Origin: Clostridia bacterium
GTDB lineage: Bacteria > Bacillota > Clostridia > Christensenellales > Christensenellaceae
Direction of reading: 5' to 3'
Assembly: GCA_017439085.1 (NCBI GenBank)
Contig: JAFRTU010000014.1
Span: 1 to 63,277 of the forward strand
DNA: 63,277 nucleotides
Shown here: in pieces, positions 21,463 to 30,014 of the stretch
Layout: every line of letters begins with the position of its first letter
Position numbering within the stretch: the first letter of the stretch is position 1
The notes under the pieces: generated by a model
Told to the model about the DNA's origin: nothing
Databases searched by the model: none
The model's input: only the letters and a program-made list of their open reading frames with translations
Translations under genes and position numbers: made by a program

Positions 21463-23871
21463 TCACTGTTTCTCCAGTATGTAGTTCCTGATTGCTCCAA
21501 CGCCTATCTTCTTCTGGTTCCTGTCGTTGTTCAGGACCAGTGTCGGAGCCTGTCTGATCCCGAGTTCCCTCACCATGTCGGGATGATCTTCTGCCAGCAC
21601 CTGCTCATATCTGATGCCCGCCTCTTCCAGAAGTCTCTTTGCCTGAGCACAGTTCGGACAGGTCTTTGTGGTGAAGAGCATCACCTCATCCTCCTGCACC
21701 GCCACAGGCTCCTCCTTCACGTTCTCCCTTGATATTACTGGTATGTCGAGTACGGTCGCATCATCGGCCTTCTTCTCGAACGGGGATACTCTTGTGAGCC
21801 TTGAGGTCCCGATATTGTAGACCTTTCTGTCCTTGAACTCCTGAGCCTTTCCGTCGTTCCAGTTCTGTACGGGCCTGTAGTATCCGGTGATCCTGCTGTA
21901 GACTTCCGTCTTCTCTCCGCAGATCGGGCAGGTGAACTGCTCGCCTGTGAGATATCCGTGATCCTTGCAGACGGAATATGTCGGGGACATCGTGTAATAC
22001 GGGAGCTTGTAGTTCTCCGCTATCTTCCTTACGAGGTTTGCGGCTGCCTTCCAGTCGGGGAGCTTCTCTCCGAGGAATGCATGGAACACCGTTCCTGACG
22101 TATAGAGGGTCTGGAGCTCGTCCTGGATATCGAGTGCGGAGAACACGTCGTCCGTATATCCGACAGGCAGGTGCGAGGAGTTGGTGTAGTAAGGTGTTCC
22201 GTTCTCATTCGCGGTTATGATGTCCGGGAATTCCTCCTTGTCGTGCTTTGCGAACCTGTAGGATGTGGACTCTGCGGGAGTAGCCTCGAGGTTGTAGAGG
22301 TCGCCATACTGTTCCTGATAGTCAGACAGCCTGTTTCTCATGTGGTTCAGCACTTCCTTCGTGAATTCCTGTGTCTTCTCGTTCGTGAGGTCTGCTCTGA
22401 GCCAGCATGCGTTGAGACCCGCCTCGTTCATTCCCACAAGACCGATGGTCGAGAAATGGTTCTCGAAGGTCCCGAGATATCTCTTCGTATACGGATAGAG
22501 ACCTGCGTTAAGGAGCTGTGTTATGACGGTCCTCTTGGTCTTAAGTGACCTGGCAGCGATATCCATGAGATTGTCGAGCCTCTCATAGAACTCCTCTTCG
22601 TTCCTGGACTGATACGCGATCCTCGGCATGTTTATCGTAACGACGCCGACGCTTCCCGTGGATTCTCCGGATCCGAAGAAGCCGCCTGATTTCTTTCTCA
22701 GTTCCCTGAGGTCAAGACGCAGTCTGCAGCACATCGAACGGACATCCGAAGGCTCCATGTCTGAATTTATGTAGTTTGAGAAGTATGGTGTACCGTATTT
22801 CGCAGTCATCTCGAACAGGAGCTTGTTGTTCTCAGTCTCGCTCCAGTCGAAGTCCTTCGTGATGGAGTATGTCGGGATAGGATACTGGAATCCTCTTCCG
22901 TTGGCATCGCCTTCGATCATTATCTCGATGAATGCCTTGTTGACCATATCCATCTCCTTCTGGCATTCTCCGTATGTGAAATCGAGTTCCTTTCCGCCTA
23001 CTATTGCGGGAAGATCCTTGAGGTCGTTAGGAGCGACCCAGTCAAGGGTGATGTTCGTGAAAGGTGCCTGTGTGCCCCATCTGGAAGGAGTGTTGACTCC
23101 GTAGATGAAAGACTGGATGCACTGTTTCACTTCCTTCTGGGAAAGGTTGTCCACCTTTACGAACGGTGCAAGGTATGTGTCGAATGAAGAGAAGGCCTGA
23201 GCTCCTGCCCACTCGTTCTGCATGATTCCGAGGAAGTTGACCATCTGATTGCAGAGGGTGGAGAGGTGTGCTGCTGGGGAAGATGTGATCTTGCCCGGAA
23301 CACCTCCGAGTCCTTCCTGGATCAGCTGCTTTAGGCTCCAGCCTGCGCAGTAACCCGTAAGCATAGAGAGGTCATGGATGTGTATCGCTGCCGAGCGGTG
23401 AGCATCGGATATCTCATTGTCATATATCTCGCTCAGCCAGTAGTTTGCGGTTATTGCTCCGGAGTTGGAAAGGATGAGTCCTCCGACGGAATAGGTCACC
23501 GTGGAGTTCTCCTTGACTCTCCAGTCATTGATCTTGAGATAGTTGTCAACAAGATCCTTGTAGTTCAGAAGTGCGGAATTGACATTACGCACCTTTTCTC
23601 TCTGTTTGCGGTAAAGGATGTATGCCTTTGCCACATCGGCATATCCGGATTCGGAAAGGACTTTCTCGACGCAGTCCTGAATATCTTCCACCTGAATGAG
23701 ATCGTTCTTGATCTTGCTCTCGAAATCCGCGGTTACGTGGAGAGCGAGAAGATCGATAACGGAAGGATGGTACTGCTTGTTTAAAGCATCAAACGCCTTT
23801 GTTATCGCATTCGTGATCTTGGAGATCTCAAAATCCACTATCTGTCCGTCTCTTTTTACTACTCTATACAT
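21463..23871 (-). CDS. nrdD: Anaerobic ribonucleoside-triphosphate reductase with fused glutaredoxin-like domain
   Basis: Makes deoxynucleotides from NTPs under anoxia with a glycyl radical. Order: ATP-cone (1-90, M-Y-R-V-V-K-R-D-G); the large radical-fold barrel; a Zn site with C-K-D-H-G and C-P-I-C-G; the glycyl-radical motif R-I-T-G-Y-Y (Gly663); then a linker and an extra domain (about 728-802) with C738-P-N-C741, A-P-T-L-V-L and G-V-G-A-I. That last domain is a glutaredoxin/NrdH-type redoxin, pointing to reduction by a thiol system rather than formate. Length 802 residues, longer than the usual 600-720. It follows nrdG, with its own promoter and two NrdR-type boxes in the 139-base gap. 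Confidence 0.95.
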   Translation of the reverse strand: MYRVVKRDGQIVDFEISKITNAITKAFDALNKQYHPSVIDLLALHVTADFESKIKNDLIQVEDIQDCVEKVLSESGYADVAKAYILYRKQREKVRNVNSALLNYKDLVDNYLKINDWRVKENSTVTYSVGGLILSNSGAITANYWLSEIYDNEISDAHRSAAIHIHDLSMLTGYCAGWSLKQLIQEGLGGVPGKITSSPAAHLSTLCNQMVNFLGIMQNEWAGAQAFSSFDTYLAPFVKVDNLSQKEVKQCIQSFIYGVNTPSRWGTQAPFTNITLDWVAPNDLKDLPAIVGGKELDFTYGECQKEMDMVNKAFIEIMIEGDANGRGFQYPIPTYSITKDFDWSETENNKLLFEMTAKYGTPYFSNYINSDMEPSDVRSMCCRLRLDLRELRKKSGGFFGSGESTGSVGVVTINMPRIAYQSRNEEEFYERLDNLMDIAARSLKTKRTVITQLLNAGLYPYTKRYLGTFENHFSTIGLVGMNEAGLNACWLRADLTNEKTQEFTKEVLNHMRNRLSDYQEQYGDLYNLEATPAESTSYRFAKHDKEEFPDIITANENGTPYYTNSSHLPVGYTDDVFSALDIQDELQTLYTSGTVFHAFLGEKLPDWKAAANLVRKIAENYKLPYYTMSPTYSVCKDHGYLTGEQFTCPICGEKTEVYSRITGYYRPVQNWNDGKAQEFKDRKVYNIGTSRLTRVSPFEKKADDATVLDIPVISRENVKEEPVAVQEDEVMLFTTKTCPNCAQAKRLLEEAGIRYEQVLAEDHPDMVRELGIRQAPTLVLNNDRNQKKIGVGAIRNYILEKQ

Positions 23872-23911
23872 GGTACGACCACCTTTGTTTTTGTGATTTG
23901 CGATTGCATTA

Positions 23912-23941
23912 AATATAACAAAAGCGCCATTCCCTTGTCAA
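23912..23941 (-). promoter_or_regulatory. nrdD promoter overlapping an NrdR box
   Basis: Minus strand TTGACA (23936-23941), 18 bases, TATATT (23912-23917). The -35 box lies inside the first NrdR-type palindrome, so repressor binding would block RNA polymerase. Confidence 0.65.
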
Positions 23942-23951
23942 TATATTGTGG
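23936..23951. promoter_or_regulatory. NrdR box 1
   Basis: TGTCAATATATTGTGG, with the core CAATATATTG a perfect palindrome centred at 23943.5. It matches the conserved ACACWATATAWTGTGT-like NrdR site. Confidence 0.65.
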
Positions 23952-23967
23952 AACTTTATTTTTCATA

Positions 23968-23983
23968 TCACAATATGTTGGGG
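23968..23983. promoter_or_regulatory. NrdR box 2
   Basis: ATCACAATATGTTGGG, core centred at 23975.5, exactly 32 bases (three helical turns) from box 1, the spacing typical of paired NrdR boxes. Confidence 0.6.
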
Positions 23984-24010
23984 TATGGCGCGTTTTCAGA
24001 GCAAATATGG

Positions 24011-24706
24011 TTATAGATCGATGCCTCTTATTCCGACCTCCTTCACATATCTCCTCATTATATCCGCATATCTCAGCACGTCATCCTTCTCGGGTGCTGA
24101 AAAACCCGAATAAACGACGGTATCCCTGTCTGCGAACATCTGCAGGAAGTACTTGTCCGCCCCCTCTATGAGTCTTCCTATCCCTTCAAAGGAAGCATCG
24201 TCGTGAAGAGGCTCCATGACCGTGGTCCTGAATTCGTAATCGGTATCATGCCCGAGTATATAGGAGATACTGAGTCTGATCTTCTCCATGTCTATATACG
24301 AAAGTCCTGCTGTCTCCGCATAGCGCTCGGGAGAGTTCTTGATATCCATGGCGACATAGTCCAGGACATTTTCGTCCAGCAGCTTCTCAAGCCTGTCGGG
24401 AAGATACCCGTTGGTATCGAGCTTGACGAGAAATCCCATATCCTTTATCTTCCGCATGAGCTCCGGAAGCTCAGGTCTCAAAAGCGGTTCACCTCCCGTG
24501 AAGCAGACTCCGTCGAGGATCCCCTTTCTTCCTTCGAGGAACTTCAGCAGTTTCCCGTCGTCCATCACCGCTTCGGCGGTCCCGTCTATCAGTTCGCTGT
24601 TATGACACCACGGACATCTCATGTTGCATCCAGCAAGAAATACGGTCGCCGCCACATGTCCCGGATAGTCCAGCAGCGTCAGTTTCTGAATTCCGTTTAT
24701 GTTCAT
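24011..24706 (-). CDS. nrdG: Anaerobic ribonucleotide reductase activating protein (radical SAM)
   Basis: Generates the glycyl radical on NrdD. About 231 residues with the radical-SAM cluster C-N-M-R-C-P-W-C in the first 40, F-T-G-G-E-P-L-L, K-L-D-T-N-G-Y and Y-V-A-M-D-I-K. I chose the ATG at 24704-24706, preceded by AAGGAGAG; an earlier ATG overlaps the stop of the DUF4037 gene. Its position 5' of nrdD on the same strand fits its role, and it is translationally packed behind DUF4037. Confidence 0.93.
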   Translation of the reverse strand: MNINGIQKLTLLDYPGHVAATVFLAGCNMRCPWCHNSELIDGTAEAVMDDGKLLKFLEGRKGILDGVCFTGGEPLLRPELPELMRKIKDMGFLVKLDTNGYLPDRLEKLLDENVLDYVAMDIKNSPERYAETAGLSYIDMEKIRLSISYILGHDTDYEFRTTVMEPLHDDASFEGIGRLIEGADKYFLQMFADRDTVVYSGFSAPEKDDVLRYADIMRRYVKEVGIRGIDL

Positions 24707-24717
24707 TCTCTCTCCTT

Positions 24718-25659
24718 TCATACTCCCATGAGTATGTTCGAGTTCCTTAATTCACTGTCCTCTATCCTGTCGTTAACGGAATATGCATGCTTTTCCAGGT
24801 CTCCGCAGTTGGCACTCGTAAGATCCTGTTCTATTAGAAGATCTATCACCCTTGTGCAGATGTCCTCCATCTCATAATACTTGTCCTCAGCTCTGTCAGG
24901 ACCGTTTCCGGATGTGATGATGTCTTCCAGCACCCTTTCCGCATCACCCATCTTTTCAAGCTCCCTGAGGCTCCTGAAGGCCCATTTATAATAGGGCTGA
25001 TATCTTCTGTTCAGAATGTGTATAACGGATACAGAGGCCTTCACAAATTCAAATGCAGCCATCTGGGCAGCCCCTGTCTCTCCGTGTTTTACACATCTTG
25101 CGAAATTATACTGGCCGGACTGCGCCATGAGGAGGATCTGTCCCGCAAGCTTCTTCAGCATTATGTCCCTCGGATAGTACGAGAGCCTGTTCCTGACCTC
25201 AGTGATGAGGCCGTAATTGTCCATGAATATCTCTCCGTTCGTCATCTCCAGAAGATCGAACTCGGGAACGGTGAACCAGTCAAACATTGAGAGTTCTCCG
25301 TCCTCTCTCCCGCATTTCTCCTTCAGGAACTCGTTTATGCGTATGACTCCCCTCCTGTTTCCTCCAACAGGTCCCATAAGGGAACGCCTGATCCCCATGA
25401 ACTCTTTCGGGAGCTTTGCATATGCTCTTTCAAGGAGGAAAGCATCCCTTCTCGAGACCGTTTCCTCTCCCGGGATGAACAGACAGAATCCGGGCTCGAA
25501 ATCATGATCTCTCGATATCTCGTCATCATACCCCATGCATTCGGAACCGGCCCCTACGAGTCCCGCTGCGATAAATGGCAACATTTCCCCGTGATCTCTT
25601 TCAAGAACGGGCAGGGCTTCCTTCATGAAGTATTCCCTTGCTATCTCAAGCCCCTTCAT
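24718..25659 (-). CDS. DUF4037 protein with nucleotidyltransferase-like motif
   Basis: About 313 residues. Residues 30-65 read L-V-G-A-G-S-E-C-M-G-Y-D-D-E-I-S-R-D-H-D-F, the G-S...D-x-x-x-x-D-H-D pattern of minimal nucleotidyltransferases, and the rest is helical. The ATG at 25659 has GAGGA before it; a longer upstream reading overlaps the TPR gene and has no homology feel. DUF4037 enzymes have no established substrate. It overlaps the TPR gene by 14 bases and touches nrdG. In this window it sits between a TPR protein and the ribonucleotide reductase genes. Confidence 0.8.
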   Translation of the reverse strand: MKGLEIAREYFMKEALPVLERDHGEMLPFIAAGLVGAGSECMGYDDEISRDHDFEPGFCLFIPGEETVSRRDAFLLERAYAKLPKEFMGIRRSLMGPVGGNRRGVIRINEFLKEKCGREDGELSMFDWFTVPEFDLLEMTNGEIFMDNYGLITEVRNRLSYYPRDIMLKKLAGQILLMAQSGQYNFARCVKHGETGAAQMAAFEFVKASVSVIHILNRRYQPYYKWAFRSLRELEKMGDAERVLEDIITSGNGPDRAEDKYYEMEDICTRVIDLLIEQDLTSANCGDLEKHAYSVNDRIEDSELRNSNILMGV

Positions 25660-26488
25660 ATATCTTCCTCGCCCTTTCAGTGAGCTCTGCGGCATAACCG
25701 TTCCATCCGTAGAATTCGAAAGTGCCTGTGCTCTTCTCGCAGACGTATGCGTAATAGCTGTTCCTTGGGACGGAAGGATCGTCCATAAGCTCCGCAGCCC
25801 TGTCAAGACAGCCATAGACTTCTTCCTCGCTGGCATCTGCTCCGTCCCTGTCGACTATGGCGTTTGCCATATTGAGGTAGGAGATGGCCTGTTCCAGTTT
25901 TCCGTCCTCTCTCCTGCGCATAACTTCTATGGCCTTGCGGTAGAGCTCTATCGCCTCATCGAAGCGGCCCGTATCGTTCATGGAAAGGGCCATGTTGTTG
26001 TATAGACCTCCGAGCCTCGCATCGTCATCCTGAAGATGCTCCTCATATATCCTTCTTGCCTTGTTGAAATACTCCTCCGACTTTTCGGGTTCCCCGAAAG
26101 CATCGTACACCGTGGCTATGTTGATATAGCAGGTCGCTGCGGATATGGAATCCTCCATGCCAAGCCCCTTAAGGAGCCCGAGAGCAGGTGCTATATGCGA
26201 ATATGCGCCTTCCCTGTCTCCCGTCATCCTGGAAAAACCGAGGAACTCGTTATGTATGGAGAACATGCCCTTCCGGTCGTTCAGGATCTGCCCTTCTTCA
26301 AGCCAGTAATTGAGATGTCTCCTCGCGCCTTCATAGTCCTTCTCTCCCATGTATTCGTCATACTTCCCGATTATCCTCTCAAGAGGTATGCTGCCTCCCG
26401 GATTCCAGTTCTCCGTAACGTCGCAGATGACGCACCTCGGTTCCTGGTAATCCTCGGGAAGGAGCTCTCCGTCAAATCTCTTCTCCAT
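25646..26488 (-). CDS. Tetratricopeptide-repeat protein
   Basis: 280 residues, soluble. Four or more TPR helices are visible, for example A-A-T-C-Y-I-N-I-A-T-V-Y-D-A-F-G-E-P-E-K and L-Y-N-N-M-A-L-S-M-N-D-T-G-R-F-D-E-A-I-E-L. A C-V-I-C pair near residue 20 may bind metal. It overlaps the membrane-protein gene by 17 bases and DUF4037 by 14, so the three are made together; I infer it serves as the protein-binding partner of the DUF4037 protein. Confidence 0.8.
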   Translation of the reverse strand: MEKRFDGELLPEDYQEPRCVICDVTENWNPGGSIPLERIIGKYDEYMGEKDYEGARRHLNYWLEEGQILNDRKGMFSIHNEFLGFSRMTGDREGAYSHIAPALGLLKGLGMEDSISAATCYINIATVYDAFGEPEKSEEYFNKARRIYEEHLQDDDARLGGLYNNMALSMNDTGRFDEAIELYRKAIEVMRRREDGKLEQAISYLNMANAIVDRDGADASEEEVYGCLDRAAELMDDPSVPRNSYYAYVCEKSTGTFEFYGWNGYAAELTERARKIYEGA

Positions 26489-27134
26489 CTTTATTCTCCT
26501 TTTTTCTCAGGATCATCTTTATCTTCTCAAGCAGCAGTCCCAGAAGAAGGGTCCCCGCGACCATGCAGACCAGTATGCCTGCTCCCACCGCTGTGCCCCA
26601 GTTGAAAAAGCCGTAGAAATCATTGGCATGGGGCCATTCTCCCCTCCCGTTGATGAGTACATTTATTATGTATCCCACTCCGTACAACAGCACCGGAATA
26701 AGGCAAAGCACGCACTGTTGCGGCCGAAGCGCGTCCTTCCTGTCAATGACCAGGAATAATATGACCGCAGCCAGCGGTATCACCAGATGGAAATACAGGT
26801 TGTTGCCGGCAAACATGCTCCTGTATCCGTAGATCCTTCCAAGGAACAATACCACTGTAAGGAAAGTCAGGGATACGGCACATACTGAAGCAAGTCTCAG
26901 TATTCGGAGCCACGGTGGCATGTCTCCCGTCTCCTTTTTCATCTCAATCACCACATATGTCACACAGGAGATGCCGAACAGAAGATTCGAGAGGACCGTG
27001 AAATACTTTAATGATCTGAGGCCTCTCGTGGAAAGCGCCTCTCCCTCGGGCATGCCGAAACAGATGCTGAGCCATACGGCAAGCACTCCCGCAGCTGTAA
27101 GTGTATTGATGAATATCGATGCCCTTCTCCTCAT
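26472..27134 (-). CDS. Pr6Pr-like integral membrane protein
   Basis: About 220 residues with six predicted membrane helices. Features are L-K-Y-F-T-V-L-S-N-L-L-F in the second segment, N-L-Y-F-H-L-V-I-P-L-A-A in the fourth and F-Y-G-F-F-N-W-G-T near the sixth, as in the Pr6Pr/FAR-17a-like family of unknown function. The ATG at 27134 follows GGAGGAG. First gene of a run continuing through TPR, DUF4037, nrdG and nrdD. Confidence 0.7.
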   Translation of the reverse strand: MRRRASIFINTLTAAGVLAVWLSICFGMPEGEALSTRGLRSLKYFTVLSNLLFGISCVTYVVIEMKKETGDMPPWLRILRLASVCAVSLTFLTVVLFLGRIYGYRSMFAGNNLYFHLVIPLAAVILFLVIDRKDALRPQQCVLCLIPVLLYGVGYIINVLINGRGEWPHANDFYGFFNWGTAVGAGILVCMVAGTLLLGLLLEKIKMILRKKENKDGEEI

Positions 27135-27191
27135 CGGCTCCTCCGTTTCCAGAAATAATTGTATCAAATACCCCTGCCAATCCCAAATGTT

Positions 27192-27257
27192 TTGAATGAC
27201 ATATTTCCATATGATAAAGTTAGAATCAGAAGAGTGCGGATATCGTTCCGTACTCTT
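27192..27257 (+). promoter_or_regulatory. Promoter and leader hairpin of the hydrolase/radical-SAM pair
   Basis: TTGAAT (27192-27197), 17 bases, TAAAGT (27215-27220). Just downstream AAGAGTGCGGA pairs with TCCGTACTCTT (27230-27240, 27247-27257) with one G-T pair. No T run follows, so it is not a clear terminator. GAAAAGGAG at about 27274 is the ribosome site. Confidence 0.4.
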
Positions 27258-27286
27258 ACTGAGAATAGAAGAAAAGGAGAAACGAT

Positions 27287-28051
27287 ATGTGGAACGATCT
27301 GGATACAGGCCGCTATGAAGGCATGATAGCGGAGATCATCTCCCTGAAGGGATACAAGGGCGACACCATAAGAGCGTACTATTCAAGGCCTCTCGGGACC
27401 GGAGATTATCCAGGTATTCTCCTCATCCCCCATATGCCGGGATGGGACGAATGGTGCCGTGAAGCAGCAAGAAGATTCACACAGCACAACTATGCGGTGA
27501 TAGTGCCTGATATATACTGCAGATACGGAACGGGAAATCCCGTGGAAGTATCGAAGAAGATGCGTGAGGCAGGTATCGTGCCAGATGCCAGCGTCATGGG
27601 CGACTGTCAGGCATCCATAGATTTCCTGAGAGCCCAGCCTAAGAGCAACGGAAAGATCGGAGTCATAGGAATGTGCTCCGGCGGAAGACACACTTTCCTT
27701 GCAGCATGCACTCTTGAAGGGATCGACGCCGCAGTGGACTGCTGGGGCGGCGGAGTGATTATGAAGAAAGAAGACCTCACCCCGTCAAGGCCGGCCTCCC
27801 CGATAGATTTCGTAGATGGGCTCAAGTGCCCGCTCCTGGGCATTTTCGGAAACGAGGACAGAAGCCCCACAAGGGAGGAAGTCGATCAGACCGAAGAGAT
27901 ACTTAAGCAGAAGAACAAGGACTACACGTTCTACAGGTATGACGGAGCCGGACATGGGTTCTGGTATTACCATAACCAGATGTACCGCCAGGAGCAGGCA
28001 ATGGACTCCTTCGAGAAGGTGGGAGAGTTCTTTGAGAAGCATCTGAGGTAG
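27287..28051 (+). CDS. Dienelactone-hydrolase-family alpha/beta hydrolase
   Basis: 254 residues. The nucleophile is a cysteine, Cys130, in the elbow G-M-C-S-G-G, with Asp191 (G-N-E-D) and His223 (G-A-G-H-G-F-W) completing a Cys-Asp-His triad, as in true dienelactone hydrolases rather than serine esterases. Cytosolic, no signal peptide. It is followed after three bases by the anSME-like gene, so the two form an operon. The natural substrate cannot be read from sequence; a lactone or thioester is likely. Confidence 0.9.
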   Translation: MWNDLDTGRYEGMIAEIISLKGYKGDTIRAYYSRPLGTGDYPGILLIPHMPGWDEWCREAARRFTQHNYAVIVPDIYCRYGTGNPVEVSKKMREAGIVPDASVMGDCQASIDFLRAQPKSNGKIGVIGMCSGGRHTFLAACTLEGIDAAVDCWGGGVIMKKEDLTPSRPASPIDFVDGLKCPLLGIFGNEDRSPTREEVDQTEEILKQKNKDYTFYRYDGAGHGFWYYHNQMYRQEQAMDSFEKVGEFFEKHLR

Positions 28052-28054
28052 GAG

Positions 28055-29209
28055 ATGTCACCGAGGACCGAACCGTTCGTAGTAATGCTGAAGCTCTTCG
28101 GCTCCAGATGCAATATGCGCTGCAGTTACTGCTACTATCTGTCCAACCGCATGTCCAACGGAAAGGAGATGGATTACGATCTTCTGGAAACAGTGATCCG
28201 AAACTACTTCTCCTCTTCCAGAGGACCTGTGGTCTCCTTCGTATTCCACGGCGGAGAACCCACTGTCGGAGGGATAGATTTCTACAGGAAAGCAGTTGAA
28301 CTGGAGAAGAAGTATCTGCCGGAAGGCTTCCAGTGCTGGAACAATCTTCAGACGAACGGACTTGAGATAGATGACGAGTGGTGCCGTTTCCTTAAAGAGA
28401 ATAACTTTGATGTGGGGGTCAGCATAGACGGGATAATGGAAGACCACGACTTCTACAGAAGAGACAGCAACGGACATCCCACTTTTGAGCGTATAAGAGA
28501 CAATATCGCTCTCATGGGTTCTTACGGGATAAAACCCGACATTCTCTGCACCGTAAATGACCGCACAGTTAAGGATCCTCTCAAGATATATTCCTACCTC
28601 AGGGATCTGGATACAGGATGGATACAGTTCATCCCCGTGGTAAACCTTCGTGACGGGCTTCCGAAAAAGGGGTCCATAACCGCGGAAGAATACGGTCGTT
28701 TTCTCTGTGAGATATTCAACGAATGGGTACACAAGGACTTTGACAGAGTAGGAGTACAGCTGTTCATGGAGACTCTGAACGTCTATTCGGGAGGAGAGCC
28801 TACTCTCTGTTGGCTATCGAGGGAATGCGGAAAAGCTCCTGTGATAGAGGCTGACGGGAGAGTATACTCCTGCGATCATTTCGTGGATCAGGATCATCTC
28901 ATAGGCGATGTCAGTGAAGAACCTCTTTCAGATATCATGGAAAAGCCATTTCAGAAAGATTTCGGAAGGAACAAAAGACTCGGGCTCAGCAGTAAATGTC
29001 ATGAATGCAGATATCTGAAGGTATGCAATGGAGGCTGCCCGAAGGACAGAGTGATACCAAACGGAAAAACGGAACCCGTGTATTATCTCTGTGAGGGTCT
29101 GAAACAGTTTTTTGAAGCATCTTCTAAGCCTCTCAGATATCTTTCATATCTCATGAAGAGAGGATACGGAAAAAAAGAAGCCATGAGGCTCCTTAATGAA
29201 CGGGAATAG
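28055..29209 (+). CDS. Radical SAM/SPASM protein of the anaerobic sulfatase-maturase type
   Basis: 384 residues. The radical-SAM cluster C19-x3-C23-x2-C26 (C-N-M-R-C-S-Y-C) with the extended C-Y-Y typical of anSMEs, then H-G-G-E-P, L-Q-T-N-G and S-I-D-G. The C-terminal SPASM region has C-G-K-A-P, Y-S-C-D-H-F-V, C-H-E-C-R-Y and V-C-N-G-G-C-P-K-D-R, giving ligands for two further [4Fe-4S] clusters. anSMEs oxidise a Cys or Ser of a sulfatase to formylglycine; no sulfatase is in this window. Relatives modify peptides instead. AGGTAGGAG lies directly before the ATG, overlapping the preceding stop. Confidence 0.88.
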   Translation: MSPRTEPFVVMLKLFGSRCNMRCSYCYYLSNRMSNGKEMDYDLLETVIRNYFSSSRGPVVSFVFHGGEPTVGGIDFYRKAVELEKKYLPEGFQCWNNLQTNGLEIDDEWCRFLKENNFDVGVSIDGIMEDHDFYRRDSNGHPTFERIRDNIALMGSYGIKPDILCTVNDRTVKDPLKIYSYLRDLDTGWIQFIPVVNLRDGLPKKGSITAEEYGRFLCEIFNEWVHKDFDRVGVQLFMETLNVYSGGEPTLCWLSRECGKAPVIEADGRVYSCDHFVDQDHLIGDVSEEPLSDIMEKPFQKDFGRNKRLGLSSKCHECRYLKVCNGGCPKDRVIPNGKTEPVYYLCEGLKQFFEASSKPLRYLSYLMKRGYGKKEAMRLLNERE

Positions 29210-29211
29210 AA

Positions 29212-29233
29212 AAGGGTCGTTTTGACGACCCTT
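29212..29233. terminator. Terminator between convergent genes
   Basis: AAGGGTCGT / ACGACCCTT stem with a TTTG loop. The minus strand continues TTTTCTATT. Confidence 0.7.
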
Positions 29234-29254
29234 GAAGACAGTGCACAAGATTGA

Positions 29255-29866
29255 TCAGCCATATTTTTCTTTCCTTATCCTCTCTCGTTCCTCTCTATCC
29301 CTGATCATAATATATTCTTTGACCGACACCCAATAATAAATGTAATCATCTGGAGCTATCATCTCAGTTATGTTATCAGAATCATAAATAATGAAGCTAT
29401 CCTTACTCTTTTTGATAAGATACGGTTTGGAATACCTCTGAACATACTCAACACATGTTTCGTATATCTCTTTGTTCCAGTCTTCTCCGAGATCCTTGTC
29501 CTTCAACAGCAGCACTACCCTCGAACCATCCCTGAACGTACAGATCCGGTATTCTTTAATGAGGCCTCTATCAAGAAGAAGGTCAAATGATCCGTATCCT
29601 GTGTTTTCATATGTCTTGTATACCGGAGAATTCAATTCTCCATAATACTCGATTATATTCTGATAAATGCCCTTTATGGTCGGGCTGGACCCCGGAGAAA
29701 TATAATACTTCATATTATCGAATAGTTTCGAAACAAATGGCTCCGCGATCAGTTTATCTCCATCTACAACATACTCTGTTGCGTGCGCTGCCACAGTACT
29801 CTGAAGCAAACAAAGAAGACAGAAAAGCAGAATTAAAGCCATAAGTCCGGCCATCATTCTCTTCAT
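29255..29866 (-). CDS. Secreted protein of unknown function
   Basis: About 203 residues. The ATG at 29866 follows AGAGGAAA and starts a clean signal peptide (M-K-R-M-M-A then a long Leu-rich stretch) with a likely cleavage after A-A-H-A. The mature part is charged, with Y-Y-I-S-P-G-S-S-P and a C-terminal run of Glu/Arg/Lys. I recognise no family. A 26-codon upstream extension lies in an AT-rich promoter-like stretch and is less likely. More AT-rich than its neighbours, possibly acquired. Confidence 0.65.
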   Translation of the reverse strand: MKRMMAGLMALILLFCLLCLLQSTVAAHATEYVVDGDKLIAEPFVSKLFDNMKYYISPGSSPTIKGIYQNIIEYYGELNSPVYKTYENTGYGSFDLLLDRGLIKEYRICTFRDGSRVVLLLKDKDLGEDWNKEIYETCVEYVQRYSKPYLIKKSKDSFIIYDSDNITEMIAPDDYIYYWVSVKEYIMIRDREERERIRKEKYG

Positions 29867-29972
29867 ATATATTTCCTCTTTCAACCTTCTTTTTGTTGTT
29901 ATAAATAATATACTATAAATTCCTATATACATTACGCCGTTCATAAGAAAGTAACAACCATCAAAAGAAACA

Positions 29973-30005
29973 GGCTTTAGTTTACAAAGTGCAACCTAAA
30001 GCCTT
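29973..30005 (-). terminator. Terminator of the AAA-CYTH gene
   Basis: AGGCTTTAG (29973-29981) pairs with CTAAAGCCT (29997-30005); on the minus strand it is followed by GTTTCTTTTG. Confidence 0.65.
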
Positions 30006-30014
30006 GTCTCATAA

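Noticed and set aside
28055..29209. Firm call as sulfatase maturase acting in this locus
   Set aside because: No sulfatase in the window; only the family type can be supported.
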